A stretch of 56,332 nucleotides of DNA from Ectopseudomonas oleovorans (lineage in GTDB: Bacteria > Pseudomonadota > Gammaproteobacteria > Pseudomonadales > Pseudomonadaceae), in the NCBI RefSeq assembly GCF_003052605.1, contig NZ_QASO01000022.1:1-56332 (forward strand), read 5' to 3'. Each line of letters opens with the position of its first letter. Position 1 is the stretch's first letter. Made by a program: the position numbers and the translations under genes. The notes under the pieces are model-generated. The model ran no database searches, had not been told where the DNA came from, and worked only from the letters and a program-made list of their open reading frames with translations. Positions 7,406-16,765 of this stretch are shown piece by piece.

Positions 7406-9178
7406 ATGCAGGCAAGCCCTGCTATCGCCGCCGTGCCTGCGGGTGCGGGCGAAGACGCTGCCATCGTCATCGAAGACGTGGACAAGCATTTCGGCGACGT
7501 AAAGGCGCTGCGGGGCTTGAGCGCGCGCATCCACTATGGACGGCTGACGGGTCTGGTCGGCCCCGACGGCGCCGGCAAGACGACGCTGATGCGGATTCTG
7601 ACCGGCCTCCTGGTGCCGAACGCCGGCCACGTCACCTTGGCAGGCTATGACGTGGTCAAGGACAACGACGCCATTCATGTCGCCAGTGGCTACATGCCGC
7701 AACGCTTTGGCCTGTACGAAGACCTGTCGGTGATGGAGAACATGCGCCTGTATGCGCAGTTGCGCGGCATGGATGCGGACCGCAACGCCGATCTGTTTGC
7801 CGAGCTGCTGGACTTCACGCGGCTCGGACCCTTCACCAAACGCCTGGCCGGCAAGCTCTCCGGCGGCATGAAGCAGAAGCTGGGCCTTGCCTGTGCGCTC
7901 ATGGCGCGGCCGAAGGTGCTGCTGCTGGACGAGCCGGGCGTGGGTGTCGACCCGGTCAGCCGCCAGGACTTGTGGCGCATGGTGCAGGCGCTGACCGATG
8001 AAGGCATGGCCGTGGTCTGGTCCACCGCCTATCTCGACGAAGCCGAGCGCTGCGAGAGCGTGCTGCTGCTGAACCAAGGGCAGCTCCTGTTCGATGGCCC
8101 GCCGCAGGAGCTGACCGCGCAGCTCGAAGGCCGCAGTTTCCGTCTGGAAGACGTCGGTGCCGAGCGCCGAGCGGTCCTGACCCAGGCACTCGACCTGCCC
8201 AGCGTGAGCGATGGCGTGATCCAGGGCGCCGGCGTGCGCGTGGTGTTGCGCGAGGGCGCTCAAGCGGAGCAGCTCCAGGCCCTGTCCGATCAGGCGCGAG
8301 TGGAGCTGGCGCAGGTGCCCGCGCGCTTCGAAGACGCCTTCATCGATCTGCTCGGTGGCGGCCCCGGCGGCACTTCGACGCTGGCCGAGCGTCTGCCGCC
8401 GGTTGAGCTGGGTTCCGACATTGCCGTGTCGTGCCGAAACCTCACCAAGCGCTTCGGCGAGTTCACCGCCACCGACAACGTCAGCTTCGAGGTGCAAAAG
8501 GGCGAAATCTTCGGCCTGCTCGGCCCTAACGGCGCCGGCAAGTCCACCACCTTCAAGATGTTGTGCGGCCTGTTGAAACCAACTGCTGGCGAAGCGCATG
8601 TGGTGGGCCATGATCTGCGCCGCGCCACCGGCGCAGCCAAGAGCCGGCTCGGCTACATGGCGCAGAAGTTTTCGCTCTACGGCCTGCTCTCGGTGCAGCA
8701 GAACCTGGAATTCTCGGCCGGCGTCTACGGACTGGAAGGCAACACCCGGCGCGAGCGCATTGCCGAGATGATCGAAACCTTCGATCTGGGCGACTGGCTG
8801 TCCGCCACGCCCGATTCCCTGCCGCTGGGCCACAAGCAGCGCCTGGCATTGGCTTGTTCGCTGATGCACCGGCCGCCCGTGCTGTTCCTAGATGAACCCA
8901 CTTCGGGCGTGGACCCGATCACCCGGCGCGAATTCTGGACCCACATCAACGGACTGGCCCGCAAGGGCGTGACCATCATGGTCACCACCCACTTCATGGA
9001 CGAGGCCGAATACTGCGACCGCGTGGCCATGCTCTCGCGTGCGCAACTGATTGCGCTGGATACGCCCGACGCGCTCAAACGTTCGGCGGTCAGCTCCGAA
9101 CGACCCGACCCGACGATGGAGGACGCCTTCATTCACCTGGTGGAGTCGGCGGACCGCGAGCTGGAGGCCGCCACATGA
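7406..9178 (+). CDS. ABC transporter ATPase with two fused nucleotide-binding domains (YbhF-like)
   Basis: The protein has about 590 residues. NBD1 has Walker A GPDGAGKTT, signature LSGGM and Walker B VLLLDEPGVGVDP. NBD2 has GPNGAGKST and VLFLDEPTSGVDP, but its signature reads LPLGH instead of LSGGQ. One polypeptide thus provides both ATP sites, as in E. coli YbhF. The degenerate NBD2 signature suggests one canonical and one weakened hydrolysis site, normal in this subfamily. The start at 7406 follows the upstream stop; its last bases overlap the permease start (ATGA). Confidence 0.95.
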   Translation: MQASPAIAAVPAGAGEDAAIVIEDVDKHFGDVKALRGLSARIHYGRLTGLVGPDGAGKTTLMRILTGLLVPNAGHVTLAGYDVVKDNDAIHVASGYMPQRFGLYEDLSVMENMRLYAQLRGMDADRNADLFAELLDFTRLGPFTKRLAGKLSGGMKQKLGLACALMARPKVLLLDEPGVGVDPVSRQDLWRMVQALTDEGMAVVWSTAYLDEAERCESVLLLNQGQLLFDGPPQELTAQLEGRSFRLEDVGAERRAVLTQALDLPSVSDGVIQGAGVRVVLREGAQAEQLQALSDQARVELAQVPARFEDAFIDLLGGGPGGTSTLAERLPPVELGSDIAVSCRNLTKRFGEFTATDNVSFEVQKGEIFGLLGPNGAGKSTTFKMLCGLLKPTAGEAHVVGHDLRRATGAAKSRLGYMAQKFSLYGLLSVQQNLEFSAGVYGLEGNTRRERIAEMIETFDLGDWLSATPDSLPLGHKQRLALACSLMHRPPVLFLDEPTSGVDPITRREFWTHINGLARKGVTIMVTTHFMDEAEYCDRVAMLSRAQLIALDTPDALKRSAVSSERPDPTMEDAFIHLVESADRELEAAT

Positions 9179-10344
9179 ACGGCACCACAAAGCACAAGGA
9201 CGGGAATGGACCACAGCAGACCGACCTGCGCCATTTTGATCTGCGGCGCTTGATCGCCCTGGTCACCAAGGAAAGCTACCAGGCGCTGCGCGACCCCTCG
9301 ACGCTGCTGATCGCGTTCGTGCTGCCGGTGGTGTTGCTGCTGCTGTTCGCCTATGCGGTGTCGCTGGATGCGAAGGATGTCCGCGTCGGCGTGGTGCTGG
9401 AGTCGCCCGGCGCTGCAGCGCAGGAGCTTGCGGCGGCCTTTGCCGGCACAAAGTTCCTGGATGCCCACTTCGCCCATGACCGGCGCGAAGTGGCCGACCA
9501 GCTGGTCTCAGGCGACCTGCGCGGCTACGTGGTGATCCCGCAGGATTTCGAGCAGCGGCTGGCCCAGCGTGGCAGCGAGCCGCTGGTGCAGATCGTCACC
9601 GACGGCTCCTACCCCAATACCGCCAACTACGTCGAGAACTACGCCCGCGGCGTGGTCCAGTCCTGGCGTGCCGGACTGGACGTCGGAGCACCAGCGCAGG
9701 CCGTCATGCTGGAACCGCGCTACTGGTTCAACCCCGAGCTGGAAAGCCGCCGCGCACTGATTCCCGGTGCCATCGCCATCGTCATGACCATCATCGGCAC
9801 CATGCTGACTGCACTGGTGGTGGCGCGCGAATGGGAGCGCGGCACCATGGAGGCGGTGCTGTCCACGCCCGCCTCGGTGGCCGAAATCCTGATCGGCAAG
9901 CTGCTGCCGTATTTCGTGCTTGGCATGCTATCCACACTGGGTGCGGCGGCGCTGGCGGTGTTCGTGTTCGGCGTGCCGATGCGAGGCTCGCTGGCGGCGC
10001 TGCTACTGCTGTCGGCGGTATTCATGGTACCGGCGCTGGGTCAGGGTCTGCTGATTTCCTCATTGGCACGCAACCAGTTCCTGGCCGCGCAGATCGCGCT
10101 GTTCACGGGTTTTCTGCCGGCTTTCATGCTGTCGGGCTTTCTATATGAGATCGACGCGATGCCCGCGCCAATCCGGGCCATCACCCGGCTGGTTCCGGCG
10201 CGTTACTTCGTCGATTCGCTGAAGACGGTGTTCCTGGCCGGCGACATCTGGGCCGTGTTCCTGCCCAACCTTGCGGCCATGGCGGCGATCGGGGTGCTGT
10301 TCTTCGTGATCGCCAAGCGCGCCACGCGCAAGAACCTGGAGTGA
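9175..10344 (+). CDS. ABC-2 type permease (YbhS-like)
   Basis: This 389-residue exporter subunit has an N-terminal membrane helix (TLLIAFVLPVVLLLLFAYAVSL), a large periplasmic domain, and five hydrophobic helices in the C-terminal half, including ALIPGAIAIVMTIIGTMLTALVV and the EWERGTMEAVL motif typical of ABC-2 permeases. Its ATG overlaps the ATPase stop. It should pair with the next permease as a heterodimer driven by the double ATPase. Confidence 0.93.
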   Translation: MNGTTKHKDGNGPQQTDLRHFDLRRLIALVTKESYQALRDPSTLLIAFVLPVVLLLLFAYAVSLDAKDVRVGVVLESPGAAAQELAAAFAGTKFLDAHFAHDRREVADQLVSGDLRGYVVIPQDFEQRLAQRGSEPLVQIVTDGSYPNTANYVENYARGVVQSWRAGLDVGAPAQAVMLEPRYWFNPELESRRALIPGAIAIVMTIIGTMLTALVVAREWERGTMEAVLSTPASVAEILIGKLLPYFVLGMLSTLGAAALAVFVFGVPMRGSLAALLLLSAVFMVPALGQGLLISSLARNQFLAAQIALFTGFLPAFMLSGFLYEIDAMPAPIRAITRLVPARYFVDSLKTVFLAGDIWAVFLPNLAAMAAIGVLFFVIAKRATRKNLE

Positions 10345-10348
10345 CGCG

Positions 10349-11467
10349 ATGTTGACTTCCGCATTCTCGTTCACCCGCCTGCGCGCCCAGTTCATCAAGG
10401 AAGTGCTCAGCGTCCTGCGCGACCCGCGGAGCCGGATGGTGGTGTTCGTGCCGCCGATCCTGCAGTTGCTGGTGTTCGCCTTTGCTGCGACGCTGGAAGT
10501 GCGCAACGTCGATATCGCCGTCTACGATCAGGATGCGGGGCGCTGGTCGCACGAGTTGGAACAGCGCCTGGACAGCGCGCGCTTCATCACCCACGTCCGG
10601 CATGTCGACAGCCAGCAGCAGCTGCACGAGCTGATCGACCGTGGCGAGGTGATCGCCGCGCTCGCCATCCCGGTGGATTTCTCGCGCTCCATCGCTGCCG
10701 GCGAAAGTGGCCGCGCCCAGGTACTGGTCGATGGCCGGCGCAGCAACTCGGGGCAGATCACCGTGGCCTATCTGTCTACCATCGCCGCCGATGTCGGCGC
10801 TGAGGTCGTGCCCGACGCCCAGGCACCGACGCCAGTGGTCGTGCGCCACTGGTTCAACCCGAATCTGGTCTACCGCTGGTTCATCGTGCCCGGCCTCACG
10901 GGCATCCTGGCGCTGTTCAGCGCGCTGCTCATCACCTCGCTGTCGATTGCACGCGAACGCGAGCTTGGCACCTTCGACCAATTGCTGGTGTCGCCCACTT
11001 CAACGCCGGAAATCATCATTTCCAAATCACTGCCGGCACTCGCAATTGGCACCGTGCTGGGCCTGTTCATGATCAGCGCAGGCGTATTCCTGTTCGGCAT
11101 CCCGTTTACTGGCTCGTTTGCACTTCTGCTCGCCAGCCTGGTGCTGTTCATCCTGTCGGTGGTCGGCATCGGCCTGATGATTTCCGCGGTCAGCATGACC
11201 CAGCAGCAGGCCATCCTGGGTGCGTTCGCCATCGGCGTGCCGGCGGTGCTGATGTCCGGCTTTGCGACGCCTGTGGAAAACATGCCTGTCGTCCTGCAAT
11301 GGCTGGCCCAGGCCATTCCGCTAACCCACTTCCTCATCATCGTCGAAGGCAGCTTTCTCAAGGCTATGCCGCCCGGTGACATTCTCGCCAGCCTGTGGCC
11401 GCTGGCGGTCATCGCCCTTGCCACGCTGACGATGGCCACCGTATTCGTCCGAGGACGCCTGCAATGA
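10349..11467 (+). CDS. ABC-2 type permease (YbhR-like)
   Basis: The 372-residue second permease has the same plan as the previous gene: N-terminal helix, periplasmic domain, and a C-terminal membrane domain with the conserved ERELGTFDQLLVSP element and VPAVLMSGFATPVENMP near the end. It starts 4 bp after its partner and its stop overlaps the outer-membrane-factor start. Both permeases probably export a hydrophobic or cationic compound; the substrate is not deducible. Confidence 0.93.
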   Translation: MLTSAFSFTRLRAQFIKEVLSVLRDPRSRMVVFVPPILQLLVFAFAATLEVRNVDIAVYDQDAGRWSHELEQRLDSARFITHVRHVDSQQQLHELIDRGEVIAALAIPVDFSRSIAAGESGRAQVLVDGRRSNSGQITVAYLSTIAADVGAEVVPDAQAPTPVVVRHWFNPNLVYRWFIVPGLTGILALFSALLITSLSIARERELGTFDQLLVSPTSTPEIIISKSLPALAIGTVLGLFMISAGVFLFGIPFTGSFALLLASLVLFILSVVGIGLMISAVSMTQQQAILGAFAIGVPAVLMSGFATPVENMPVVLQWLAQAIPLTHFLIIVEGSFLKAMPPGDILASLWPLAVIALATLTMATVFVRGRLQ

Positions 11468-13002
11468 AATCCAAGACCCGCACTCCCTTTCTTCGCGCAA
11501 CCGTCACCGGCCTGACCCCAGGGCGCGTGCGTCCGCTCGCGCTGGCCCTGTCCTGCGTGCTGCTGACTGCCTGTGCGACCGTGGGCCCCGACTACCGCGA
11601 GCCGCCGCCGGTCGACGTCGGCAGCGGCTGGACCTTGCCGTTGGCAAGCGAATCCCAGTCCGCAGACTTGAGCCACTGGTGGTCTGCACTGGACGATCCG
11701 ATCCTCGACCGCCTGATGGCCACGGCGCTGGCACAGAACCTGGATCTGCGCCAGGCTGCGGCACGCATCGATGAGGCACGCGCCCTGCGCGATCGCGTGG
11801 CCGGCGAGGCATTGCCCACCGTCGGCGCTGGCACGAGCGTCAACCGGCGCCGTCAAAGCGAGAACGGCCCCTTGCCCATCGGCTCCATCCCCGGTCTTGA
11901 CGCCACGCAGACCATCTACGATGCGGGCTTCGACGCGGCCTGGGAAGCCGATTTGTTTGGGGCCAAGCGGCGCGCCATGGAAGGCGCCAGCGCCCGCCTG
12001 GAGGCGACCGAAGCCGAGGCACAGGGCGTACGCATGCGCATCGTGGCCGAGGTCGCGCGCACCTGGTTCACCGCCGCCGGCGCCCGCTACGAGTTGCACA
12101 CACAACAGGCCACGCTAGATACGCTGCAGCAGACCTTGGAATTGGTGCGCCTGCGGCATGCGCTGGGCGACGCGTCGGCCGCCGACGTGGAGGCGGCGTA
12201 CGCCCAATGGACAGCAGCCAACGCGCTTATCCCGGATATCCAGGCGCGCCAGCGCGCCGCGGTGCTCAGCCTGGGCGTGCTGCTGGGCGCACCGCCGGAG
12301 CGGGAGCTGGCACTGCTTGATGGCCCCTTGACGCCGAGCACGCTGCGGGCGCTGCCGGTGGGCGAGCGCGCAGATATGCTGCGCCGACGCCCTGACGTGC
12401 TGGCTGCGGAACGTCGCCTGGCAGCGAGTTCCGCCGACATCGGCGTGGCCACAGCCGAGTTGTTCCCCAAACTCTCCATCGGTGTCGGCGGCGGGTTCCA
12501 GGCGCTCAGTACGGGCAATTGGTTCGATGCATCCAGCTCGCGTTTTTCCATCCTGCCGCTGATTTCCTGGCGCCTGTTCGACGGTGGCCGCGTGCGAGCC
12601 GAAATTCGGGCACGCGAGGCAGCCGAGCGGCAGGCTGCGCTGGCCTACGAGCAGGCGGTGCTGGCGGCGCTGGGCGATGCCGAGCGCGCGCTGGGCGACT
12701 ATCACGGCGGGCTGGACACACTGGAGCGCCGCGGCATGGCACTGGATGCCACGCGCGTGAGCTACGGCCACGCCAAGGCCCGCTACGCCGCGGGCGACAT
12801 CGCCCTGGTCGAACTGCTGGCAGCCCAGCGCAGCCTGCACGAGGCGGAAACCGCAGCCGCGCGGGCGCATACCAACGCCGCCGTGCAATTGGTGGCGCTG
12901 TACAAGGCCCTTGGTGGTGGCTGGGACGTATCCACGACGGCATCGACCGCAACCCATCCGCTGCGGGGCGCTGCCGCCCCCGTCGCGTTTTCAAGCCGCT
13001 GA
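11464..13002 (+). CDS. Outer-membrane efflux lipoprotein (NodT/OprM family)
   Basis: The 512-residue protein has a basic N-terminus, a lipoprotein signal with lipobox LLTAC, then the NodT/OprM opening ATVGPDYREPP and two TolC-like repeats with long Ala-rich helices (LDLRQAAARIDEARALRDRV and RRPDVLAAERRLAAS). It forms the trimeric outer-membrane duct. The gene overlaps the preceding permease gene by 4 bp. Having its own duct makes this a self-contained tripartite ABC exporter, unlike E. coli ybhGFSR which has no adjacent duct gene. Confidence 0.95.
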   Translation: MKSKTRTPFLRATVTGLTPGRVRPLALALSCVLLTACATVGPDYREPPPVDVGSGWTLPLASESQSADLSHWWSALDDPILDRLMATALAQNLDLRQAAARIDEARALRDRVAGEALPTVGAGTSVNRRRQSENGPLPIGSIPGLDATQTIYDAGFDAAWEADLFGAKRRAMEGASARLEATEAEAQGVRMRIVAEVARTWFTAAGARYELHTQQATLDTLQQTLELVRLRHALGDASAADVEAAYAQWTAANALIPDIQARQRAAVLSLGVLLGAPPERELALLDGPLTPSTLRALPVGERADMLRRRPDVLAAERRLAASSADIGVATAELFPKLSIGVGGGFQALSTGNWFDASSSRFSILPLISWRLFDGGRVRAEIRAREAAERQAALAYEQAVLAALGDAERALGDYHGGLDTLERRGMALDATRVSYGHAKARYAAGDIALVELLAAQRSLHEAETAAARAHTNAAVQLVALYKALGGGWDVSTTASTATHPLRGAAAPVAFSSR

Positions 13003-13022
13003 TTCAACACAAGGAGACCGTC

Positions 13023-13226
13023 ATGCAAATCAACGTTGGAAATCTCGACCGCATTGTGCGCATCGTCATCGGACTGATTTTGCTCAGTCTCCCATTGTGG
13101 CTGGACTCATCCTGGCGTTGGCTGGGACTCATTGGAATCATGCCACTCCTCACCGGCCTGGCAGGCCGCTGTCCTGGCTATCGCCTGCTCGGCCTCAGCA
13201 CTTGCCCGATGCGAAAACCCGAGTGA
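13023..13226 (+). CDS. DUF2892-family small membrane protein
   Basis: The 67-residue product starts MQINVGNLDRIVRIVIG, has two hydrophobic segments, and ends with the conserved GRCPGYRLLGLSTCPM with two cysteines. This is the typical form of DUF2892 (YgaP-type membrane) proteins. It is preceded by AAGGAG and lies 20 bp after the efflux-duct gene and 7 bp before the next gene, so it is in the operon. Function is unknown; relatives accompany sulfur/rhodanese and stress genes. Confidence 0.85.
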   Translation: MQINVGNLDRIVRIVIGLILLSLPLWLDSSWRWLGLIGIMPLLTGLAGRCPGYRLLGLSTCPMRKPE

Positions 13227-13233
13227 ACGCCCT

Positions 13234-14643
13234 ATGAAACTCAGTTTTTTGGGCGCAGCCCGAGAAGTCACCGGATCGTGCTTTCTGGTCGAAGCGGCTA
13301 ATGTCCGCTTCCTGGTCGATTGCGGCATGGTTCAAGGTGGGCGTATAGCAGCAGCACGCAACCACGAGCCGTTCGCGTTCGACCCGGCGTCCATTGACTT
13401 CGTCCTGCTGACCCACGCCCACATCGACCACAGCGGGCTATTGCCCAAACTCACGCGCGCCGGGTTCAAGGGGCCCATCTACGCCACGCCAGCGACGGTT
13501 GATCTGCTCGGGGTGATGCTGCCCGATAGCGCTCACATCCAGGAAAGCGATGCCAAGCGGGTTGCCAAGCGGCTCAAAGAAAAGACCGTGCCGCCACCCC
13601 TGTATACCCTGCAGGATGCACACGAATGCCTGCAGCAAGTACGAGGTATCGAATACGACCGGGAGTTCGCACCCCGCGTCGGAGTGCGCGCCCGCTTTCG
13701 TGATGCCGGACACATCCTTGGTTCGGCCATCGTGGAAGTGTGGATTACCGAGTACGGTTACCCCACGAAGATCGTGTTCAGCGGCGATCTGGGTCAGCCG
13801 GGACGCCCCATCCTGCGCGACCCGACACCCATTGAGGAAGCCGACATCCTCGTCATCGAGTCCACCTACGGTGACCGCCGGCACAAGGATTTTTCGGCGA
13901 CCGAAGCGGACATGATCGGCATCGTCGAGAAAACCCTGTTCGAGCGCGGCGGCAATGTCATCGTTCCGGCCTTTGCGGTCGGCCGAACCCAGGAGGTGCT
14001 CTACCACCTACATCGTCTCACCTGCGAAGGGCGTCTGCAGCGTCCAATGGTGTTTGTCGATTCGCCGATGGCCACCGAGGCCACACGCATCACGCGTGAA
14101 CATCTCGAATTGTTCGACGAACAGGCGAAGCGGTTGGCCGGATGGCACGCGCGCGGCGAGAACCTCCCGTACCTGGATTTCACAGCGAGCGCTGAGGAGT
14201 CCATGGCGCTGAACCGGATTCGCTCCGGGGCCATCATTATTTCTGCCAGCGGCATGTGCGATGCGGGACGTATCCGGCACCACCTGCGCCACAACTTGCC
14301 ACGCCGCGAATGCAGCATCTTGTTTCCCGGTTTCCAGGCGCAGGGGACGCTTGGCCGGCGCCTGATCGAGGGGGCCGAACGTGTACGCATCTTCGGCGAG
14401 GACATCCCGGTACGTGCGGCGATCCACAGCGTGGACGGCCTCTCGGCGCATGCCGACCAGAAGGCGTTGCTGAATTGGGCTCGGGGTTTTGTTCACCCAC
14501 CGGCGCAAACCTTCGTGGTGCATGGGGAACTGTCTGCCGCGCAGGCCTTCGCCGAACTCCTGCAACAGCAACTCGGCTGGCAGGTCACGGTGCCCGAGCA
14601 TGGTCATGCGCTGCGCTGGCCGGAATTTCTGGCGCACGAGTGA
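13234..14643 (+). CDS. Metallo-beta-lactamase fold hydrolase with beta-CASP and RMMBL regions (RNase-like)
   Basis: The 469-residue protein starts MKLSFLGAAREVTGSCFLV. It carries the HAHIDHSG metal motif (HxHxDH), the later DAGHILGSA and FSGDLG metal ligands, a beta-CASP insert (VIVPAFAVGRTQEVLY and ISASGMCDAGRI) and the C-terminal SVDGLSAHADQ element. This set defines CPSF73-like RNA-processing hydrolases. Why an RNase-type enzyme rides in an efflux island is not evident. The stop overlaps the next start (TGATG). Confidence 0.93.
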   Translation: MKLSFLGAAREVTGSCFLVEAANVRFLVDCGMVQGGRIAAARNHEPFAFDPASIDFVLLTHAHIDHSGLLPKLTRAGFKGPIYATPATVDLLGVMLPDSAHIQESDAKRVAKRLKEKTVPPPLYTLQDAHECLQQVRGIEYDREFAPRVGVRARFRDAGHILGSAIVEVWITEYGYPTKIVFSGDLGQPGRPILRDPTPIEEADILVIESTYGDRRHKDFSATEADMIGIVEKTLFERGGNVIVPAFAVGRTQEVLYHLHRLTCEGRLQRPMVFVDSPMATEATRITREHLELFDEQAKRLAGWHARGENLPYLDFTASAEESMALNRIRSGAIIISASGMCDAGRIRHHLRHNLPRRECSILFPGFQAQGTLGRRLIEGAERVRIFGEDIPVRAAIHSVDGLSAHADQKALLNWARGFVHPPAQTFVVHGELSAAQAFAELLQQQLGWQVTVPEHGHALRWPEFLAHE

Positions 14644-15509
14644 TGAAGCCCGCCGAAGATCTCGCTGAACGCCTGCGCGCCATCCGCGAGTCGCCAACGT
14701 ACCGTCTTGCGTACGAAGACATCGAACTGCTTGGCCAGGACGAACTGCGGCCGCTGCGACTGCAGCTCGAACTACTCAAACCTGAGCGCATCCTGCACGA
14801 GAAAGGCATCCGCTCGACGGTAGTGGTCTTCGGCAGCGCACGCGTGAGCGATGCCGAGACGGCAGAAGCCCGCCTTGGCGCGCTGGAGCGTCAGGCGCTC
14901 GTCACTCCGGAGAATGTCGGGCTGCGGCAAGAGCTTGCGCGAGCCAATCGCCGGGTCGAACAGGCACGTCACTACGAGCAAGCGAGGCGTTTCTCGGGCC
15001 TTATTTCGGCGCGTTTCCAGCAGCAAAACCGCCGTGATTTCGTCGTCGTCACCGGAGGTGGGCCCGGCATCATGGAGGCCGCCAACCGCGGTGCTTTCGA
15101 GGTTGGCGCACGTTCGATTGGCCTCAACATCACGCTGCCCCACGAACAGGCACCCAACCCCTACATGTGCCCGGATTTGGCGTTCCGATTCCACTATTTC
15201 GCGCTGCGCAAGATGCACTTCTTGTTGCACGCCAAGGGCTTGGTGGCATTCCCGGGTGGCTATGGAACGCTCGATGAGCTGTTCGAGGTGCTCACCTTGA
15301 TCCAGACCGGAAAGATGCAGCGTATTCCGGTAGTGCTGGTCGGCCGTGCATTCTGGCGTCGCGTAGTTGATTTCGACCTTCTGCTCGACGAAGGCTATGT
15401 CTCTCCATCCGATCTCGACTTGTTCACCTGCGTAGACGAAGCGGAGGAAATCGTCAGTGCCCTCGAACGCTTTTACGTCAACAGGGCGGCAGGCGATGGG
15501 GCAACATGA
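14643..15509 (+). CDS. LOG-family (TIGR00730-like) Rossmann-fold protein
   Basis: The product has 288 residues. The signature FPGGYGTLDELFE and the upstream VVTGGGPGIMEAANRGAFEVG are the substrate-binding and catalytic motifs of the LOG/lysine-decarboxylase-like family, which cleaves nucleoside 5'-monophosphates or acts as cytokinin riboside phosphoribohydrolase. The protein has an N-terminal extension of about 60 residues and an inserted helical segment (residues about 75-120) compared with minimal LOG proteins. It is translationally coupled on both sides. The natural substrate is unknown. Confidence 0.88.
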   Translation: MKPAEDLAERLRAIRESPTYRLAYEDIELLGQDELRPLRLQLELLKPERILHEKGIRSTVVVFGSARVSDAETAEARLGALERQALVTPENVGLRQELARANRRVEQARHYEQARRFSGLISARFQQQNRRDFVVVTGGGPGIMEAANRGAFEVGARSIGLNITLPHEQAPNPYMCPDLAFRFHYFALRKMHFLLHAKGLVAFPGGYGTLDELFEVLTLIQTGKMQRIPVVLVGRAFWRRVVDFDLLLDEGYVSPSDLDLFTCVDEAEEIVSALERFYVNRAAGDGAT

Positions 15510-16705
15510 TTGGCATCGACGGGTATCTCTGGAGCCTGCGCGGCACCAAGGTGCGGCAGCCGATGCAGTGCGCCGCCTTGTTGATTACGGGTGCATTGTT
15601 CAGCCCGATTGCTGCTTTCGGTTCCGAAGTCTCGCTCTCTGCAAATCCTCCCTCCTGCTCACCAGAGCAATCCCTGCGCTGGCGGGGCGGCACTCTGCGT
15701 CTGGAGAACGATTTGTTCACCGGCTCCGATCGCAACTACACCAACGGTGTCGCGCTAACAGCAGTCTCACGCGATCTGCAAGGCGGGCTCCGTCCGGAAT
15801 GCCTGCCCCAGCCGATTGGCTTGTACGCCCGCTTCATCGGCTGGGCTGATCCAGGCTTCTGGCACGACGCCGGCGCCCACTCGTCGTCGCAAAACCTCGT
15901 CGTGCGCTTTGGCCAGTCCATGTACACGCCCGAGAACAAGACGCGCACCGACGTGATTCCAGATGACCGACCGTACGCTGGTTTGCTCTACCTGGGTTTG
16001 GCGTGGAATCGCCGCATCCACCCACAAGCCGCCAGCTACGAAATGCTTGACGTGCGTGAGCTGACCCTGGGCGTGATCGGCCCCTGGTCGCTGGCCGAGC
16101 AATCTCAGGATCTGGTGCATCGGGCACGCGGCATTGAGCGATTTCGCGGCTGGGACAACCAGTTGCGCAACGAGCCGGCGTTTCAGATGGCCATGGAGCG
16201 CAAGTTCAAGCCGTACACGGAGGGTGCGGTCCGCCCTGGATGGGGCAGCGACGTGATCGGCAGCTATGCCCTGCGGGTCGGAAACATCGAAACCGCCGCC
16301 AGTACCGGCGTGGAGTTTCGCGCGGGCTGGAACATACCGAACGACTTCGGCAGCTATCCGATCCGCCCTGGCGCAGAGAACCGCCCGCCCTCTGGTGTTG
16401 CCGATCTGCGCACGACAACGCCGCAGTCGGTCCTGGCGCCCAAACCTGGGGCACATGTCTTCCTGAATCTGGAGGGTAAAGCCGTCGCCTGGGACTTCTC
16501 ACTCGACGGAAACATGTTCCGGCATAGCCATCACGTCAGCCGGCGGCCTTGGATCGCGCAAGCAGCTCTCGGCATCAGCAGCCAATGGATCGTTGCTGGA
16601 CGTGGCGTACGGCTCGCCGTGATGCGCGTTTGGAGAACCCGCGAGTTCGACCAGCAGGCGGGCCATCACGCATTCGGATCGATCGCGCTGAGTCTGGAAT
16701 TTTGA
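15506..16705 (+). CDS. LpxR-like (DUF2219) outer membrane protein
   Basis: The 399-residue product has a likely signal sequence (near residues 20-40) and the family hallmarks LENDLFTGSDRNYTNG and GQSMYTPENKT ... DRPYAGLLYLG, followed by an amphipathic beta-rich barrel ending in aromatic SLEF. LpxR proteins are calcium-dependent lipid A 3'-O-deacylases in the outer membrane. Enzyme activity for this homologue is inferred only. It is the last tightly coupled gene (4-bp overlap) of the efflux block, pointing to a joint envelope function. Confidence 0.82.
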   Translation: MIGIDGYLWSLRGTKVRQPMQCAALLITGALFSPIAAFGSEVSLSANPPSCSPEQSLRWRGGTLRLENDLFTGSDRNYTNGVALTAVSRDLQGGLRPECLPQPIGLYARFIGWADPGFWHDAGAHSSSQNLVVRFGQSMYTPENKTRTDVIPDDRPYAGLLYLGLAWNRRIHPQAASYEMLDVRELTLGVIGPWSLAEQSQDLVHRARGIERFRGWDNQLRNEPAFQMAMERKFKPYTEGAVRPGWGSDVIGSYALRVGNIETAASTGVEFRAGWNIPNDFGSYPIRPGAENRPPSGVADLRTTTPQSVLAPKPGAHVFLNLEGKAVAWDFSLDGNMFRHSHHVSRRPWIAQAALGISSQWIVAGRGVRLAVMRVWRTREFDQQAGHHAFGSIALSLEF

Positions 16706-16765
16706 GGACACCTGCAACCAATCGTTAGACCCAAAGCATTCGTCACAACATCAATGGAGAAATTC

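Noticed and set aside
7301..8869. 522-codon open frame opposite the ABC ATPase
   Set aside because: Low-complexity product typical of antisense frames in GC-rich DNA; the plus strand has all ABC motifs.
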